The position numbers were made by a program, and so were the translations under genes. A DNA stretch of 64,000 bases from Sphingomonas chungangi (lineage in GTDB: Bacteria; Pseudomonadota; Alphaproteobacteria; Sphingomonadales; Sphingomonadaceae), in contig NZ_JACEIB010000001.1 of NCBI RefSeq assembly GCF_013778325.1, positions 620,001 to 684,000 on the forward strand, given 5' to 3'. Under the pieces are notes generated by a model. It saw only the letters and a program-made list of their open reading frames with translations. It was not told the origin of the DNA and made no database searches. This document shows, piece after piece, positions 33,144-41,676 of the stretch. The first letter of the stretch is position 1; every line of letters begins with the position of its first letter.

Positions 33144-35036
33144 TCACTGGCAGGCGAGGCATTCGTCGTAATCGGTTTCCGACGCATCGACCTGCTTCAA
33201 GTCGATCGTGTTGTCGGCCTCGACGCCGCCCGCGAAGCCGGCGCGCTGCACCGACTTGGAGCGGAGATAATAGAGCGACTTGATGCCCATCTCCCACGCG
33301 CGGAAGTGGAGCATCAGCAGATCCCACTTCTCGACATCGGCGGGGATGAACAGGTTCAGCGACTGCGCCTGATCGATATAGGGCGCGCGATCGGCGGCAA
33401 GCTCGATCAGCCAGCGCTGGTCGATCTCGAAGCTGGTCTTGTAGGCATCCTTCTCGTCCTGCGTCAGGAAATCGAGATGCTGGACCGATCCGCCCTTCTC
33501 GAGGATCGTGTTCCAGATCGCGTCGCTGTCCTTGCTCTTCGCCTGGAGCAGCTTCTGCAGATAGGGGTTCTTGATCGAGAAGCTGCCGGACAGCGTCTTG
33601 TGCGTGTAGATGTTGGCCGGGATCGGCTCGATGCAGGCCGAGGTGCCGCCACAGATGATGCTGATCGACGCGGTCGGCGCGATCGCCATCTTGCAGCTGA
33701 ACCGCTCCATCACGCCCTGATCGGCGGCATCGGGGCACGGCCCGCGCTCGTGGGCGAGCAGCATCGAGGCCTCGTCCGCCTTGGCGCGGATGTGGCGGAA
33801 CATCTTCATGTTCCAGCTCTTCGCCATCGCGCTCTCGAAGCCGAGGCCGCGCGCCTGCAGGAAGCTGTGATAGCCCATCACGCCGAGGCCGACGGAGCGC
33901 TCGCGGCTGGCGCTGTAGACGGCGCGCGCCATGCTCGGCTCGGCGCGGTCGATGAAATCCTGCAGCACGTTGTCGAGGAAGCGCATCACGTCCTCGATGA
34001 AGCGCGCGTCGCCGTTCCACTCGTCCCACGTCTCGAGATTGAGCGAGGACAGGCAGCAGACCGCCGTGCGGAACTCGCCAAACTGATCCTTGCCGGTCGG
34101 CAGCGTGATTTCCGAGCAGAGGTTGGAGGTCGACACCTTGAGGCCCACGTCGCGCTGGAACTTGGGCATGGTGCGGTTCACCGTGTCGGCGAACACGATG
34201 TAGGGCTCGCCGGTGGCGAGGCGCACCTCGACCAGCTTCTGGAACAGCGCGCGGGCGTTGACCTCGCCGCGCTTGGAACCGTCCTTGGGCGACTTCAGCT
34301 CGAACTCGCGGCCGTCGCGCACAGCCTCCATGAATTCGTCGGTGATCAGCACGCCGTGGTGGAGGTTGAGCGCCTTGCGGTTGAAGTCTCCGCTCGTCTT
34401 GCGGATCTCGAGGAACTCCTCGATCTCGGGGTGCGAGATGTCGAGATAGCAGGCGGCCGAACCACGGCGCAGCGAGCCTTGCGAGATCGCGAGCGTCAGC
34501 GAATCCATCACGCGCACGAAGGGAATGATGCCGCTGGTCTTGCCGTTGAGGCCGACCGGCTCGCCGATGCCGCGGACATTGCCCCAATAGGTGCCGATGC
34601 CGCCGCCGCGCGAGGCGAGCCAGACATTCTCGTTCCAGGTGTCGACGATGCCCTCCAGGCTGTCCGGCACCGAATTGAGGAAGCAGGAGATCGGCAGGCC
34701 GCGCCCGGTGCCGCCGTTGGACAGCACCGGGGTCGCCGGCATGAACCACAGCTTGGAGATGTAATCGTAGAGCCGCTGGGCATGCTCGGCATCGTCGGCA
34801 TAAGCGGACGCGACGCGCACGAACAGATCCTGATACGATTCGCCGGGCAGCAGATAGCGGTCGTTCAGCGTGTCCTTGCCGAAATCGGTGAGGAGCGCGT
34901 CGCGGCTGTGATCGACCTCGAGCGGATAGGGCTTGCGCTGCGCGCCCTGCGTGCCGGTCTCGGCCGTCGCCTCGGTGGCGGGGGCGTCCAGGATGGTGGC
35001 GTCGGTCATGCTCGTCTCGCTACCCGAAAGGTCCAT
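33144..35036 (-). CDS. nrdA: Ribonucleoside-diphosphate reductase class Ia, large subunit
   Basis: About 630 residues. Active-site cysteines are in PISCFLNSVPDS, SNLCSEITLP and AVCCLSSLNLE, and the C-terminal shuttle pair is CLAC in the last residues (YDECLACQ). PTASISIICGGTSACIEPI is the typical finger/radical-loop region. There is no N-terminal ATP-cone, so overall activity control by dATP is probably missing. Start ATG 35036 or 35009; the open frame continues to 35168. Regulation: a tandem NrdR-box pair and a GANTC cluster lie upstream. It works with the NrdB at 29286. Confidence 0.95.
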   Translation of the reverse strand: MDLSGSETSMTDATILDAPATEATAETGTQGAQRKPYPLEVDHSRDALLTDFGKDTLNDRYLLPGESYQDLFVRVASAYADDAEHAQRLYDYISKLWFMPATPVLSNGGTGRGLPISCFLNSVPDSLEGIVDTWNENVWLASRGGGIGTYWGNVRGIGEPVGLNGKTSGIIPFVRVMDSLTLAISQGSLRRGSAACYLDISHPEIEEFLEIRKTSGDFNRKALNLHHGVLITDEFMEAVRDGREFELKSPKDGSKRGEVNARALFQKLVEVRLATGEPYIVFADTVNRTMPKFQRDVGLKVSTSNLCSEITLPTGKDQFGEFRTAVCCLSSLNLETWDEWNGDARFIEDVMRFLDNVLQDFIDRAEPSMARAVYSASRERSVGLGVMGYHSFLQARGLGFESAMAKSWNMKMFRHIRAKADEASMLLAHERGPCPDAADQGVMERFSCKMAIAPTASISIICGGTSACIEPIPANIYTHKTLSGSFSIKNPYLQKLLQAKSKDSDAIWNTILEKGGSVQHLDFLTQDEKDAYKTSFEIDQRWLIELAADRAPYIDQAQSLNLFIPADVEKWDLLMLHFRAWEMGIKSLYYLRSKSVQRAGFAGGVEADNTIDLKQVDASETDYDECLACQ

Positions 35037-35066
35037 TGCTCGTCCGTCCCCGTTCTCATTCCGTTC

Positions 35067-35428
35067 GACTCGGAGCCGAAGCTCCAAGCCTAGCAGGCGG
35101 GGGCGTAAAGACGAGTCTGTTCCCCGTTCGTCCCATCGTGGAAATGGGCCGTCCGCTCCGGGATTCAAGGTCTTGAACCCGGTGAGTTGTCTCGATCTTG
35201 TGTCGGCCCCCTGGCCTCAACACTAGGGATAGTGCCGAACCGGGACTCAGGCCGCAAGAGTCGAAATTTGGTGGAAACGCGACTCAAGCCCCTTGACGCA
35301 GAGTCGCAGCCCTAAAAATGGCGGATATCGGACTCTCACGAATCTGTGGATGAAATGGCGTTAACCATTGCCGGCGACGAAGCGTTTACCATGTGCGCCG
35401 AGTTGAATCGGCTGCGCGCGCGGGAGTC
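35067..35428. promoter_or_regulatory. Cluster of eleven GANTC (CcrM) sites upstream of nrdA
   Basis: GANTC occurs at 35067, 35113, 35162, 35244, 35258, 35281, 35301, 35331, 35340, 35405 and 35424. Chance would give one or two in this length. A DnaA-box-like 9-mer (TCATCCACA on the minus strand, one mismatch to TTATCCACA) is at 35345-35353. CcrM methylation of GANTC times transcription with replication in alphaproteobacteria. The 35237-35535 part holds no gene. Confidence 0.65.
35188..35235 (-). promoter_or_regulatory. nrdA: Tandem NrdR boxes upstream of nrdA
   Basis: The 16-mer at 35220-35235 is ACACTAGGGATAGTGC and the one at 35188-35203 is TGTCTCGATCTTGTGT. The NrdR consensus is acaCwAtATaTwGtgt; the first fits both half sites, the second one and a half. 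Their starts are 32 bases apart, the three-turn spacing usual for NrdR pairs. NrdR represses ribonucleotide reductase genes when dATP is high. They lie about 150-200 bases upstream of the nrdA start. Confidence 0.7.
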
Positions 35429-35506
35429 ACGAAAGGTCTAATCAAGCATATGCACTCCGGCACAGGCCGAAGCGCTGGGAAGGCAGCGTGGCGCCCGCCC
35501 CGCAAC

Positions 35507-35526
35507 GCTCCGGCCTGCGCCGGAGC
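35507..35526 (-). terminator. Hairpin after SDR gene
   Basis: Perfect 8-bp stem GCTCCGGC/GCCGGAGC with a CTGC loop, 10 bases past the stop of the leftward SDR gene. No T-run follows. It is a plausible terminator that insulates the nrdA promoter region. Confidence 0.5.
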
Positions 35527-35535
35527 ACGAGGGCT

Positions 35536-36381
35536 TCACTCGTCCGGAAAGTCCGCCGCCAGTGCGATGTCGCGCAGGCTTTCGATCTCGGCGAGGCGTT
35601 CCTTCATCTTCGCCGTCACCGTGTCATGGCCGAACTTTCCGAGGACGAGATGGCGCGGCGCATCGGGCTTGAGCGCGATGTCGATCATGATTTGCCCGGC
35701 GCGGACCGGATCGCCCGCCTGCGTGCCGCTATAGCCGCTGGTGTCGGCCATGCGCTTTGCGGCGGTATCGGCATAGGCCTCGATATGGCTCTGGGTCTGT
35801 TCGAGCGAGCGGCCCGCCCAGTCGGTGCGGAACGGACCCGGCTCGACGCACGTGACCTGGATGCCGAGCGGATTGACTTCGGCCTTGAGTGAGTCTGACC
35901 AACCCTCGATCGCGTGCTTGGTGGCGGAATAATAGCCCGACGCCGGGAAGCCGATCAGCCCGGCGACCGAGGTGAGGTTGATGATGTGGCCGCTGCCTTG
36001 CTCGCGCAGGATCGGCAGCACCGCGCGGGTCAGCGCAAACAGCCCGAAGACGTTGGCGTCGAACTGGGCGCGGATGTGCGGCTCCTCGCCTTCCTCGATG
36101 CTGGTCTGGTAGCCGTAGCCGGCATTGTTCACCAGCACGTCGATGCGGCCGAAATGGGTCTTGGCGGCCTCGACGGCGGCATTGATCTGGCTCTGGTCGG
36201 TCACGTCGAGATCGAGCGCCAGCGCGCGGTCGGGCGCGATGGCGGCGAGGTCCGCCACACGGTCTCGGCCTCGCGCGGTGACGACGGCGCGGCCGCCCTG
36301 TTCGAGCACTAGGCGGGCGAGCTCGCGGCCGAAGCCCGTCGAGCAGCCGGAAATGAACCAGACGGGGGCGTCGTCGGACAT
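35536..36381 (-). CDS. Short-chain dehydrogenase/reductase
   Basis: A 281-residue classical SDR starting MSDDAPVWFISGCSTGFGRE. The cofactor loop is SGCSTGFG, the NNAG motif is VLVNNAG, and the catalytic Ser and YxxxK are in NLTSVAG and YYSATKHA. Basic residues after the second strand (TARGRDR) favour NADP(H). The substrate is unknown. It stands alone; about 105 bases separate it from the flavoprotein gene upstream. Confidence 0.9.
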   Translation of the reverse strand: MSDDAPVWFISGCSTGFGRELARLVLEQGGRAVVTARGRDRVADLAAIAPDRALALDLDVTDQSQINAAVEAAKTHFGRIDVLVNNAGYGYQTSIEEGEEPHIRAQFDANVFGLFALTRAVLPILREQGSGHIINLTSVAGLIGFPASGYYSATKHAIEGWSDSLKAEVNPLGIQVTCVEPGPFRTDWAGRSLEQTQSHIEAYADTAAKRMADTSGYSGTQAGDPVRAGQIMIDIALKPDAPRHLVLGKFGHDTVTAKMKERLAEIESLRDIALAADFPDE

Positions 36382-36455
36382 GGGAGAACCTCTCGGGGTA
36401 GGGAATGGTGGAGGAAGCGCGCGAGGGGCGGGGGTGTTCCGTCTCGTATAAGGAC

Positions 36456-36476
36456 CCGTTCGCACTGAGCGAACGG
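36456..36476 (-). terminator. Hairpin after flavoprotein gene
   Basis: Perfect 8-bp stem CCGTTCGC/GCGAACGG with an ACTGA loop, 10 bases beyond the stop of the leftward gene at 36487. It shares the CCGTTCG arm with the dispersed repeats in this window. Confidence 0.45.
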
Positions 36477-36486
36477 AGTATGAGCG

Positions 36487-37869
36487 TCAGGTACGCTCCC
36501 TCAACTCCCCCGCGATCGTGGGGATCAGCTCCGCCACCGTCGGGTGGATATGCACCGTGCGGCGCAAGGCATCCGCCGTCTGGCCGAGCGCCATCATGTC
36601 GAGGATCGAGTGGATCGCCTCGTCGCCGCCCGGCCCGAGGATCGCGCCGCCCAGGATCCTGTCGGTGTCGGCATCGACGACGATCTTCATGAAGCCCAGC
36701 GCCTCGCCTTTCTCCACCGCGCGGCCGACGCGGGTCATGGCGCGCTTGCCGATCTTGATGCGGTGGCCCTTCGCCCTCGCCTCCGCCTCTCCCATCCCGC
36801 AGCGGCCGAGCGGGGGATCGACGAACAGGCCGTAGCAGGGCACGCGATCGGTCGCCTTGCGGTCGGCGCCGTCGAGCAGGTTCTCGGCGACGATCTCGAA
36901 ATCGTTGTAGGCGGTGTGGGTGAAGGCGCCGCGCCCGTTGCAGTCGCCCATCGCCCAGATGCCGGGGACGTTGGTGGCGAGTGTGTCGTCGACCCGGATA
37001 TAGCCGCGCTCGTCGGTGTCGATGCCGGCGACGTCGAGGCCGAGATCGTCGGTATTGGGGCGGCGGCCGACCGCGATCAGCACATGGCTGCCGATCACTT
37101 CCGGATCGCCGTTCGCGCAATTCACTCCCGCCGCGATGCCGTCCGGATGCTTCGCGAAGCGGATGCATTCGGCGTTGAGGCGGAAGTCGATCCCTTCCCT
37201 GCTCAGGATATCGAGGATGGCGGCCGAGACGTCCTCGTCTTCGCGCGCGACGATGCGCGGGCCCTTCTCGATCACCGTCACCTTTGCGCCGAGCCGCACG
37301 TAGCATTGCGCGAACTCGAGCCCGATATAGGAGCCGCCGATCACAACCAGATGCTCGGGCACCTCCTGCAAATGGAGGATCGAGCTGTTGGTCAGGTAGT
37401 CGATCTGGTCGACGCCCGGGAAATCGGGAATGCTCGCCCGGCCGCCGACGTTGAGGAAGATACGCGGCGCGGTAATCTCCTCGTCGCCCACGCTGAGCGT
37501 GCCGGGGCTCACGAAGCGGGCATGCTCGCGGATCAGCGAGACGTTCTTCATGTCCGCCAGCCATTTCTCGTTGCCCTGGCGGCTGTCGATCGCGACCTTC
37601 TGCACGCGCCGCGTGACGGCGGGCATGTCGATGCCGATGGTGCCCCCAATGGTCACGCCGTAGTCGGCGGCGCGGCGGGCGAGGTGGGCGGCGTAGGCGG
37701 AGGCGACCAGGGTCTTGGTCGGTTTGCAGCCGGTGTTGACGCAGGTGCCGCCGACGAGATGCCGCTCGACGATCGCGACCGACATGCCGGCATCGTGGAG
37801 CCGCCCGGCGAGCGAGGGGCCGGCCTGTCCCGCGCCGACGACGATCGCATCGAAACGGCGGGCGCTCAC
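36487..37869 (-). CDS. Pyridine nucleotide-disulfide oxidoreductase (mercuric reductase-like)
   Basis: A 460-residue class I flavoprotein disulfide reductase starting at GTG 37869. It shows the FAD motif VGAGQAGPSLA (residues 11-21), redox-active Cys43 and Cys48 in GGTCVNTGCKPTK, the NAD(P) motif VVIGGSYIGLEFAQ and the C-terminal HIHPTVAELIP His-Glu dyad. The family includes mercuric reductase, dihydrolipoamide dehydrogenase and glutathione reductase; no MerA N-terminal domain or C-terminal Cys pair is present, so the substrate is open. GTGA overlap couples it to the DUF4126-type gene. Confidence 0.85.
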   Translation of the reverse strand: MSARRFDAIVVGAGQAGPSLAGRLHDAGMSVAIVERHLVGGTCVNTGCKPTKTLVASAYAAHLARRAADYGVTIGGTIGIDMPAVTRRVQKVAIDSRQGNEKWLADMKNVSLIREHARFVSPGTLSVGDEEITAPRIFLNVGGRASIPDFPGVDQIDYLTNSSILHLQEVPEHLVVIGGSYIGLEFAQCYVRLGAKVTVIEKGPRIVAREDEDVSAAILDILSREGIDFRLNAECIRFAKHPDGIAAGVNCANGDPEVIGSHVLIAVGRRPNTDDLGLDVAGIDTDERGYIRVDDTLATNVPGIWAMGDCNGRGAFTHTAYNDFEIVAENLLDGADRKATDRVPCYGLFVDPPLGRCGMGEAEARAKGHRIKIGKRAMTRVGRAVEKGEALGFMKIVVDADTDRILGGAILGPGGDEAIHSILDMMALGQTADALRRTVHIHPTVAELIPTIAGELRERT

Positions 37870-38324
37870 AGGCAGTGCACCACCAAAGCGGCGATGACGA
37901 TCGCGATGGCGTCCTCGGTCAGAGCCGCCGGCAGATCCCGTCCGAAGGCGCGGGCGAGCGCGCCGCGCGCCGCCGCGCCGCCGAGCGTTCCGGCTACCGC
38001 GCCTGTCGCGCCGAGCAGCAACCCCAGCCACCACAAGCCCGCGCTGATCCCGATCGCCGCGCCGCTGAGCGCGCCCATCGCGACACGCGCGCCGAATTGC
38101 GGCGGTACGGTGCGGCTCGGCGTGGTGGGCAGCTTGTCGTTAACGATCTCGCCGAGCGCGACGAGGCTCCAGATCGGCGCCGTCCAGCGATAGCCCATGA
38201 AGGCGAGCCAGCTTCCTTCCAGATGCAACCCGCCGAGTCTTGCGGCCCAGGCGATGGCGGCGGGTGCCAGCATGGCGCGCAGGCCGGCGACGATCCCGAT
38301 CACGAAAGCGAGAAGGTAGAGCAT
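37866..38324 (-). CDS. DUF4126-type membrane protein
   Basis: A 152-residue protein with about five hydrophobic helices, starting MLYLLAFVIGIVAGLRAMLA. Features are the conserved-looking GLRAMLAPAAIAWA and the loop EIVNDKLPTTPSRTVPPQFG, typical of DUF4126 proteins. It is cotranscribed with, and upstream of, the disulfide reductase, whose GTG overlaps its TGA. Function unknown. It is divergent from the marR operon. Confidence 0.75.
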   Translation of the reverse strand: MLYLLAFVIGIVAGLRAMLAPAAIAWAARLGGLHLEGSWLAFMGYRWTAPIWSLVALGEIVNDKLPTTPSRTVPPQFGARVAMGALSGAAIGISAGLWWLGLLLGATGAVAGTLGGAAARGALARAFGRDLPAALTEDAIAIVIAALVVHCL

Positions 38325-38460
38325 GACGGCTTCCCCCTGATCCGGCGCGATCGACCCCGATCGCGTTGCGCAGATGGCGCTTTCCGGGTGCCCGGATGTA
38401 TAGTCGATCGGAACGGGCCTGTCACATCCCGCTCGCCGATATTGCGTTGCGAAAAACAAC

Positions 38461-38500
38461 TTGACTGCATCTGCCATGAAACTATCTGCACGTGCAGATA
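38461..38500 (+). promoter_or_regulatory. Promoter and 18-bp MarR-type operator
   Basis: A perfect palindrome TATCTGCACGTGCAGATA (38483-38500) lies 16 bases before the marR start. A -35-like TTGACT at 38461 and a -10-like TATCTG at 38483 are 16 bases apart, so the palindrome would overlap the -10. MarR proteins bind such 16-20 bp palindromes and block RNA polymerase; here this would give autoregulation of the efflux operon. Confidence 0.7.
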
Positions 38501-38516
38501 CTTTTGAAGGAAGCTG

Positions 38517-38999
38517 ATGGCCGTTCTCAAGATCGAGGATTGCGCGACCAACAGGGCACCGGGGCGACTGCTCCGCCGCATCGACCGGCTGATGGCGGCG
38601 TTCGTCGAATCACGTTTCGAGTCGCTCGATATCAGTTTCATGCAGTGGATCGCGCTCAAGGTGATCCGCGACGGTGTCGCCACCACGGCGGGCGAACTGG
38701 CGCGCGAGCTTTCGATCACCACGGGCGCCACCACGCGCCTGATTGACGTGCTGGAGACGCGCGGCCTCGTCGAGCGCGATCGCGGCAAGGCGGACCGGCG
38801 CGTGGTGCACCTCGCGATCACGGCCAAAGGAATCGAGGAGGTTTTCACCCTCCAGCAGCATGTCATTGAAGCATGGAACGAGGTTCTCGCCGAATTCGAT
38901 CAGGACGAGGTGGACAGCACCGTGGAACACCTGGTGCGCCTCCTCGAGGCGGCCGAGCGCGTGGTCGGCGCCGCCGCTATCAGGGAGATTGCGGAATGA
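38517..38999 (+). CDS. MarR-family repressor of efflux operon
   Basis: A 160-residue winged-helix regulator. The HTH reads TTAGELARELSITTGATTRL, followed by the wing VERDRGKADRRVVHLAIT, with dimerisation helices at both ends. It is the first gene of an operon (marR, outer-membrane factor, EmrA-type, EmrB-type), with ATGA overlap to the second. It likely represses the operon by binding the 18-bp palindrome and releases it on binding an aromatic drug or phenolic compound. Confidence 0.92.
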   Translation: MAVLKIEDCATNRAPGRLLRRIDRLMAAFVESRFESLDISFMQWIALKVIRDGVATTAGELARELSITTGATTRLIDVLETRGLVERDRGKADRRVVHLAITAKGIEEVFTLQQHVIEAWNEVLAEFDQDEVDSTVEHLVRLLEAAERVVGAAAIREIAE

Positions 39000-40426
39000 A
39001 GCGTGCCATCGCATTCCCGGCGATCGCGGCGATGCTGCTCGCCGGATGCGCCTCGGTGCCCAAGGTTCAGCCGCAGGTCGCGCAGGTGCAAGAACAGTCG
39101 CTCGGCCTCGGCAGCGAGACCCCGGCGATCGATGCGGCCTGGTGGAGCGCGTATGACGATCCCCAGCTCGACCGGCTGATCGAGACGGGGCTTGCGGGCA
39201 ATCCCTCGCTGGCCGGCGCACTCGCCCGGGTTCGGCTGGCGCAGGCGCAGATCGAGACCGAGCATGCCGGGCTGCTGCCGCACATCAGCGCCTCCGGCCA
39301 GCTCGACCGCGCGCGGATCGGCGACAAGCTGTTCCCGCCCCCGGTCGGCGGCAGCGATGCGAACATCGGCATCGCTGGCGGCAGCCTCAGCTGGGATCTC
39401 GACATCTTCGGTCGCCAGCATGCGATGGTGCGGCAGGCGCAGGCCGCCGCCCGGGCGGCGGCGCTGGATGCCGCGGCGGCGCGGCTGACCCTCTCCGTTT
39501 CGATCACCCAGACCTATATCGGCCTCGCCCAGGCCGATCAGCTGATCCGCGTGGCGGACGGCTTCGTCCAGACACGCCAGAAGGCGCTCGGCTTCGCGCA
39601 GTCCCGGGTGAAGAACCAGCTCGGCAGCCAGTTCGACACCAAGCAGGCCGAGACCTTGCTTGCACAGGCCGAGCAGGCCCGCACCCAGGCCGAGCAGCAG
39701 CGCGACGTGCTGGTGCATGCGCTCGCAGCGCTGGTCGGGCGGGGCGCGGATTTCTACCCGCAGATCATCGCGCCGACGCTCCGCCTCGATCAGGCGCCGG
39801 CCGTGCCCGACATGCTGCCCGCCGACCTGCTCGGTCGCAGGCCAGACCTGCTGGCGGGCCAGGCGCGGATCGAGGCGGCGGTGCAGGGCCGTCAGGTGGC
39901 CAAGGATGCCTTCCTGCCCGATCTCAGCATCTCGGCGCTCGCCGGGCTGACCGCGGTGGGGCTCGGCAATTTCTTCACCGGCGGCGCCTTCAGCTACACC
40001 GTCGGCCCGGCGGTCAGCGTGCCGATCTTCCAGGGCGGCAAGCTGCGCGCGCAATATAAGGGCGCGACCGCCGATCTCGACGGCGCGGTAGCCGACTATG
40101 ACAACGCCGTCGTCGGCGCAGTGCGCGAAGCCTCGGATGCGATCACCAACGTCCGCTCGTCCGATCAGGACCTCGCCGAGCAGCTGCGTGTCGTCCAGGG
40201 CCTACGCGACACCGTGCGGCTGGACGAGGTGCGCGTGCGCACCGGCCTGGGCTCGCAGCTCGATGCGATCGACAGCGGCTTCCGCCTGCTCCAGGCCGAA
40301 CAGCAGCTCGTCGACATGCAGGCGGATGCGCTGACCCGCCGCGTCCAGCTCGTCGCCGCGCTCGGCGGCGGCTTCGATCCTTCCAGGCCGCTGGCTGCGG
40401 CGTCCGCTTCGGAACCCCATTCATGA
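38996..40426 (+). CDS. NodT-family outer-membrane efflux lipoprotein
   Basis: A 476-residue TolC-superfamily protein. The signal peptide MKRAIAFPAIAAMLLAGCAS has a lipobox (LAGC), and two OEP repeats follow (WWSAYDDPQLDRLIETGLAG; the second half has LLGRRPDLLAGQARIEAAVQ). It forms the outer-membrane exit duct for the EmrAB-type pump encoded by the next two genes. It overlaps marR and the adaptor gene by 4 bases each. Confidence 0.93.
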   Translation: MKRAIAFPAIAAMLLAGCASVPKVQPQVAQVQEQSLGLGSETPAIDAAWWSAYDDPQLDRLIETGLAGNPSLAGALARVRLAQAQIETEHAGLLPHISASGQLDRARIGDKLFPPPVGGSDANIGIAGGSLSWDLDIFGRQHAMVRQAQAAARAAALDAAAARLTLSVSITQTYIGLAQADQLIRVADGFVQTRQKALGFAQSRVKNQLGSQFDTKQAETLLAQAEQARTQAEQQRDVLVHALAALVGRGADFYPQIIAPTLRLDQAPAVPDMLPADLLGRRPDLLAGQARIEAAVQGRQVAKDAFLPDLSISALAGLTAVGLGNFFTGGAFSYTVGPAVSVPIFQGGKLRAQYKGATADLDGAVADYDNAVVGAVREASDAITNVRSSDQDLAEQLRVVQGLRDTVRLDEVRVRTGLGSQLDAIDSGFRLLQAEQQLVDMQADALTRRVQLVAALGGGFDPSRPLAAASASEPHS

Positions 40427-41676
40427 CCGACAACAGCACGCCCCTCGACAGGGAGGACAGCATGGCCGCAGACGATCCCACCCCTCCGGCCGCGGCTCAG
40501 ACCGATGCGCTGGCCCGTCCCGACGCGCCGCCTCCTCCGCAGCCCGGCAAGAGCAGGACGCGCCGGCGCGGCTTCCTGATCCTCGGCATCGTCGTCGTCG
40601 TGGCGCTGATCGGCTATATCGTCATGAAGCTGCTGGCGCCGCCGAGCGAGAATACCGACGATGCCTATGTCGGCGGCAACATCGTCTCGGTGACCGCGCG
40701 TGACGGCGGCACGGTGCTGGCGCTTCATGCCGACAACACCCAGCGGGTGACGCGCGGCCAGCCGCTGATCGATCTCGATCCGGCGACCACCGACGTCCAG
40801 CTTTCCGCCGCGGAGGCGGCGCTGGGCCGCGCGGTCCGCTCGATCCGCTCGAGCGATGCGCAGGTCATCCAGGCGCGTGCGCAGATCGCGCAGGCCGAAG
40901 CCGATCTTTCGCGCGCCACCAACGATTATACGCGCCGCAAGGCCGCGGCGAAGGACGGCGCGGTTTCGGGCGAGGAGGTCAGTCATGCCCAGGATGCGGT
41001 GACCACCGCGCGCGCCGCGCTGCAGCTCGCCCATGCGCAGGAGGCGCAGGCGGCCAGCGCCGTCGCCGGCACCGACGTCTACAACAACCCGCAGGTGCTC
41101 GCCGCGATCGCCGACGTGCGCCAGGCGGCGATCAACTCCAGCCACATGCGCATCGTCGCGCCGGTGACGGGCGTCGTCGCGCAGCGCACAGTCCAGCTCG
41201 GCCAGAAGGTCGCGCCGGGCACGCCGCTGATGGCCGTCGTGCCGCTCGACAGCCTGTGGATCGACGCCAATTTCCGTGAGACCCAGCTGCAGAACCTGCG
41301 CGTGGGCCAGCCGGCGACGATCAAGGCCGACGTCTACGGCGGCAAGATCGTCTTCCACGGCAAGGTGCTGGGCCTCGGTGCGGGATCGGGCAACGCCTTC
41401 TCGCTGCTGCCGCCGCAGAACGCCTCGGGCAACTGGATCAAGATCGTCCAGCGCGTGCCGGTGCGCGTCGCGCTCGATCCCAGGGAGCTGGAGAAGAACC
41501 CGCTGCGCGTCGGCCTTTCGGTCGACGTGACGGTGGACACGTCGGTGCGCTCCGGCCCGTTCGTGGCAGGGGCGACGCCTCCGGCCGGCGGCACGCAGGA
41601 GAGCCTGACCGGCGGCCCGCAGGTCGATCAGACGATCCGCCGGATCATCGCCGAGAATATCGGGAAGGCCCGGTGA
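40423..41676 (+). CDS. EmrA/HlyD-type periplasmic adaptor
   Basis: A 417-residue membrane fusion protein. It has a Pro-rich N-terminal tail, one membrane helix (FLILGIVVVVALIGYIVMKL), a lipoyl/barrel region (NTDDAYVGGNIVSVTARDGG), a long alpha-helical hairpin and the C-terminal HlyD barrel (DSLWIDANFRETQLQNLRVG). It links the inner-membrane transporter to the outer-membrane factor. A start at ATG 40462 has a stronger ribosome site (GGGAGG) and may be the real one. Confidence 0.93.
   Translation: MTDNSTPLDREDSMAADDPTPPAAAQTDALARPDAPPPPQPGKSRTRRRGFLILGIVVVVALIGYIVMKLLAPPSENTDDAYVGGNIVSVTARDGGTVLALHADNTQRVTRGQPLIDLDPATTDVQLSAAEAALGRAVRSIRSSDAQVIQARAQIAQAEADLSRATNDYTRRKAAAKDGAVSGEEVSHAQDAVTTARAALQLAHAQEAQAASAVAGTDVYNNPQVLAAIADVRQAAINSSHMRIVAPVTGVVAQRTVQLGQKVAPGTPLMAVVPLDSLWIDANFRETQLQNLRVGQPATIKADVYGGKIVFHGKVLGLGAGSGNAFSLLPPQNASGNWIKIVQRVPVRVALDPRELEKNPLRVGLSVDVTVDTSVRSGPFVAGATPPAGGTQESLTGGPQVDQTIRRIIAENIGKAR

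Noticed and set aside
33126-35093. A 655-codon plus-strand frame
   Set aside because: It is the GC-rich antisense shadow of nrdA and shows no domain.
35037-35535. Chromosomal replication origin
   Set aside because: Only one imperfect DnaA box was found and there is no AT-rich unwinding region or usual origin neighbours (dnaA, hemE, parAB). The GANTC cluster fits promoter control better.
35729-37564. A 611-codon minus-strand frame overlapping SDR and flavoprotein genes
   Set aside because: It is out of frame with both real genes and rich in Arg/Gly, a typical shadow.
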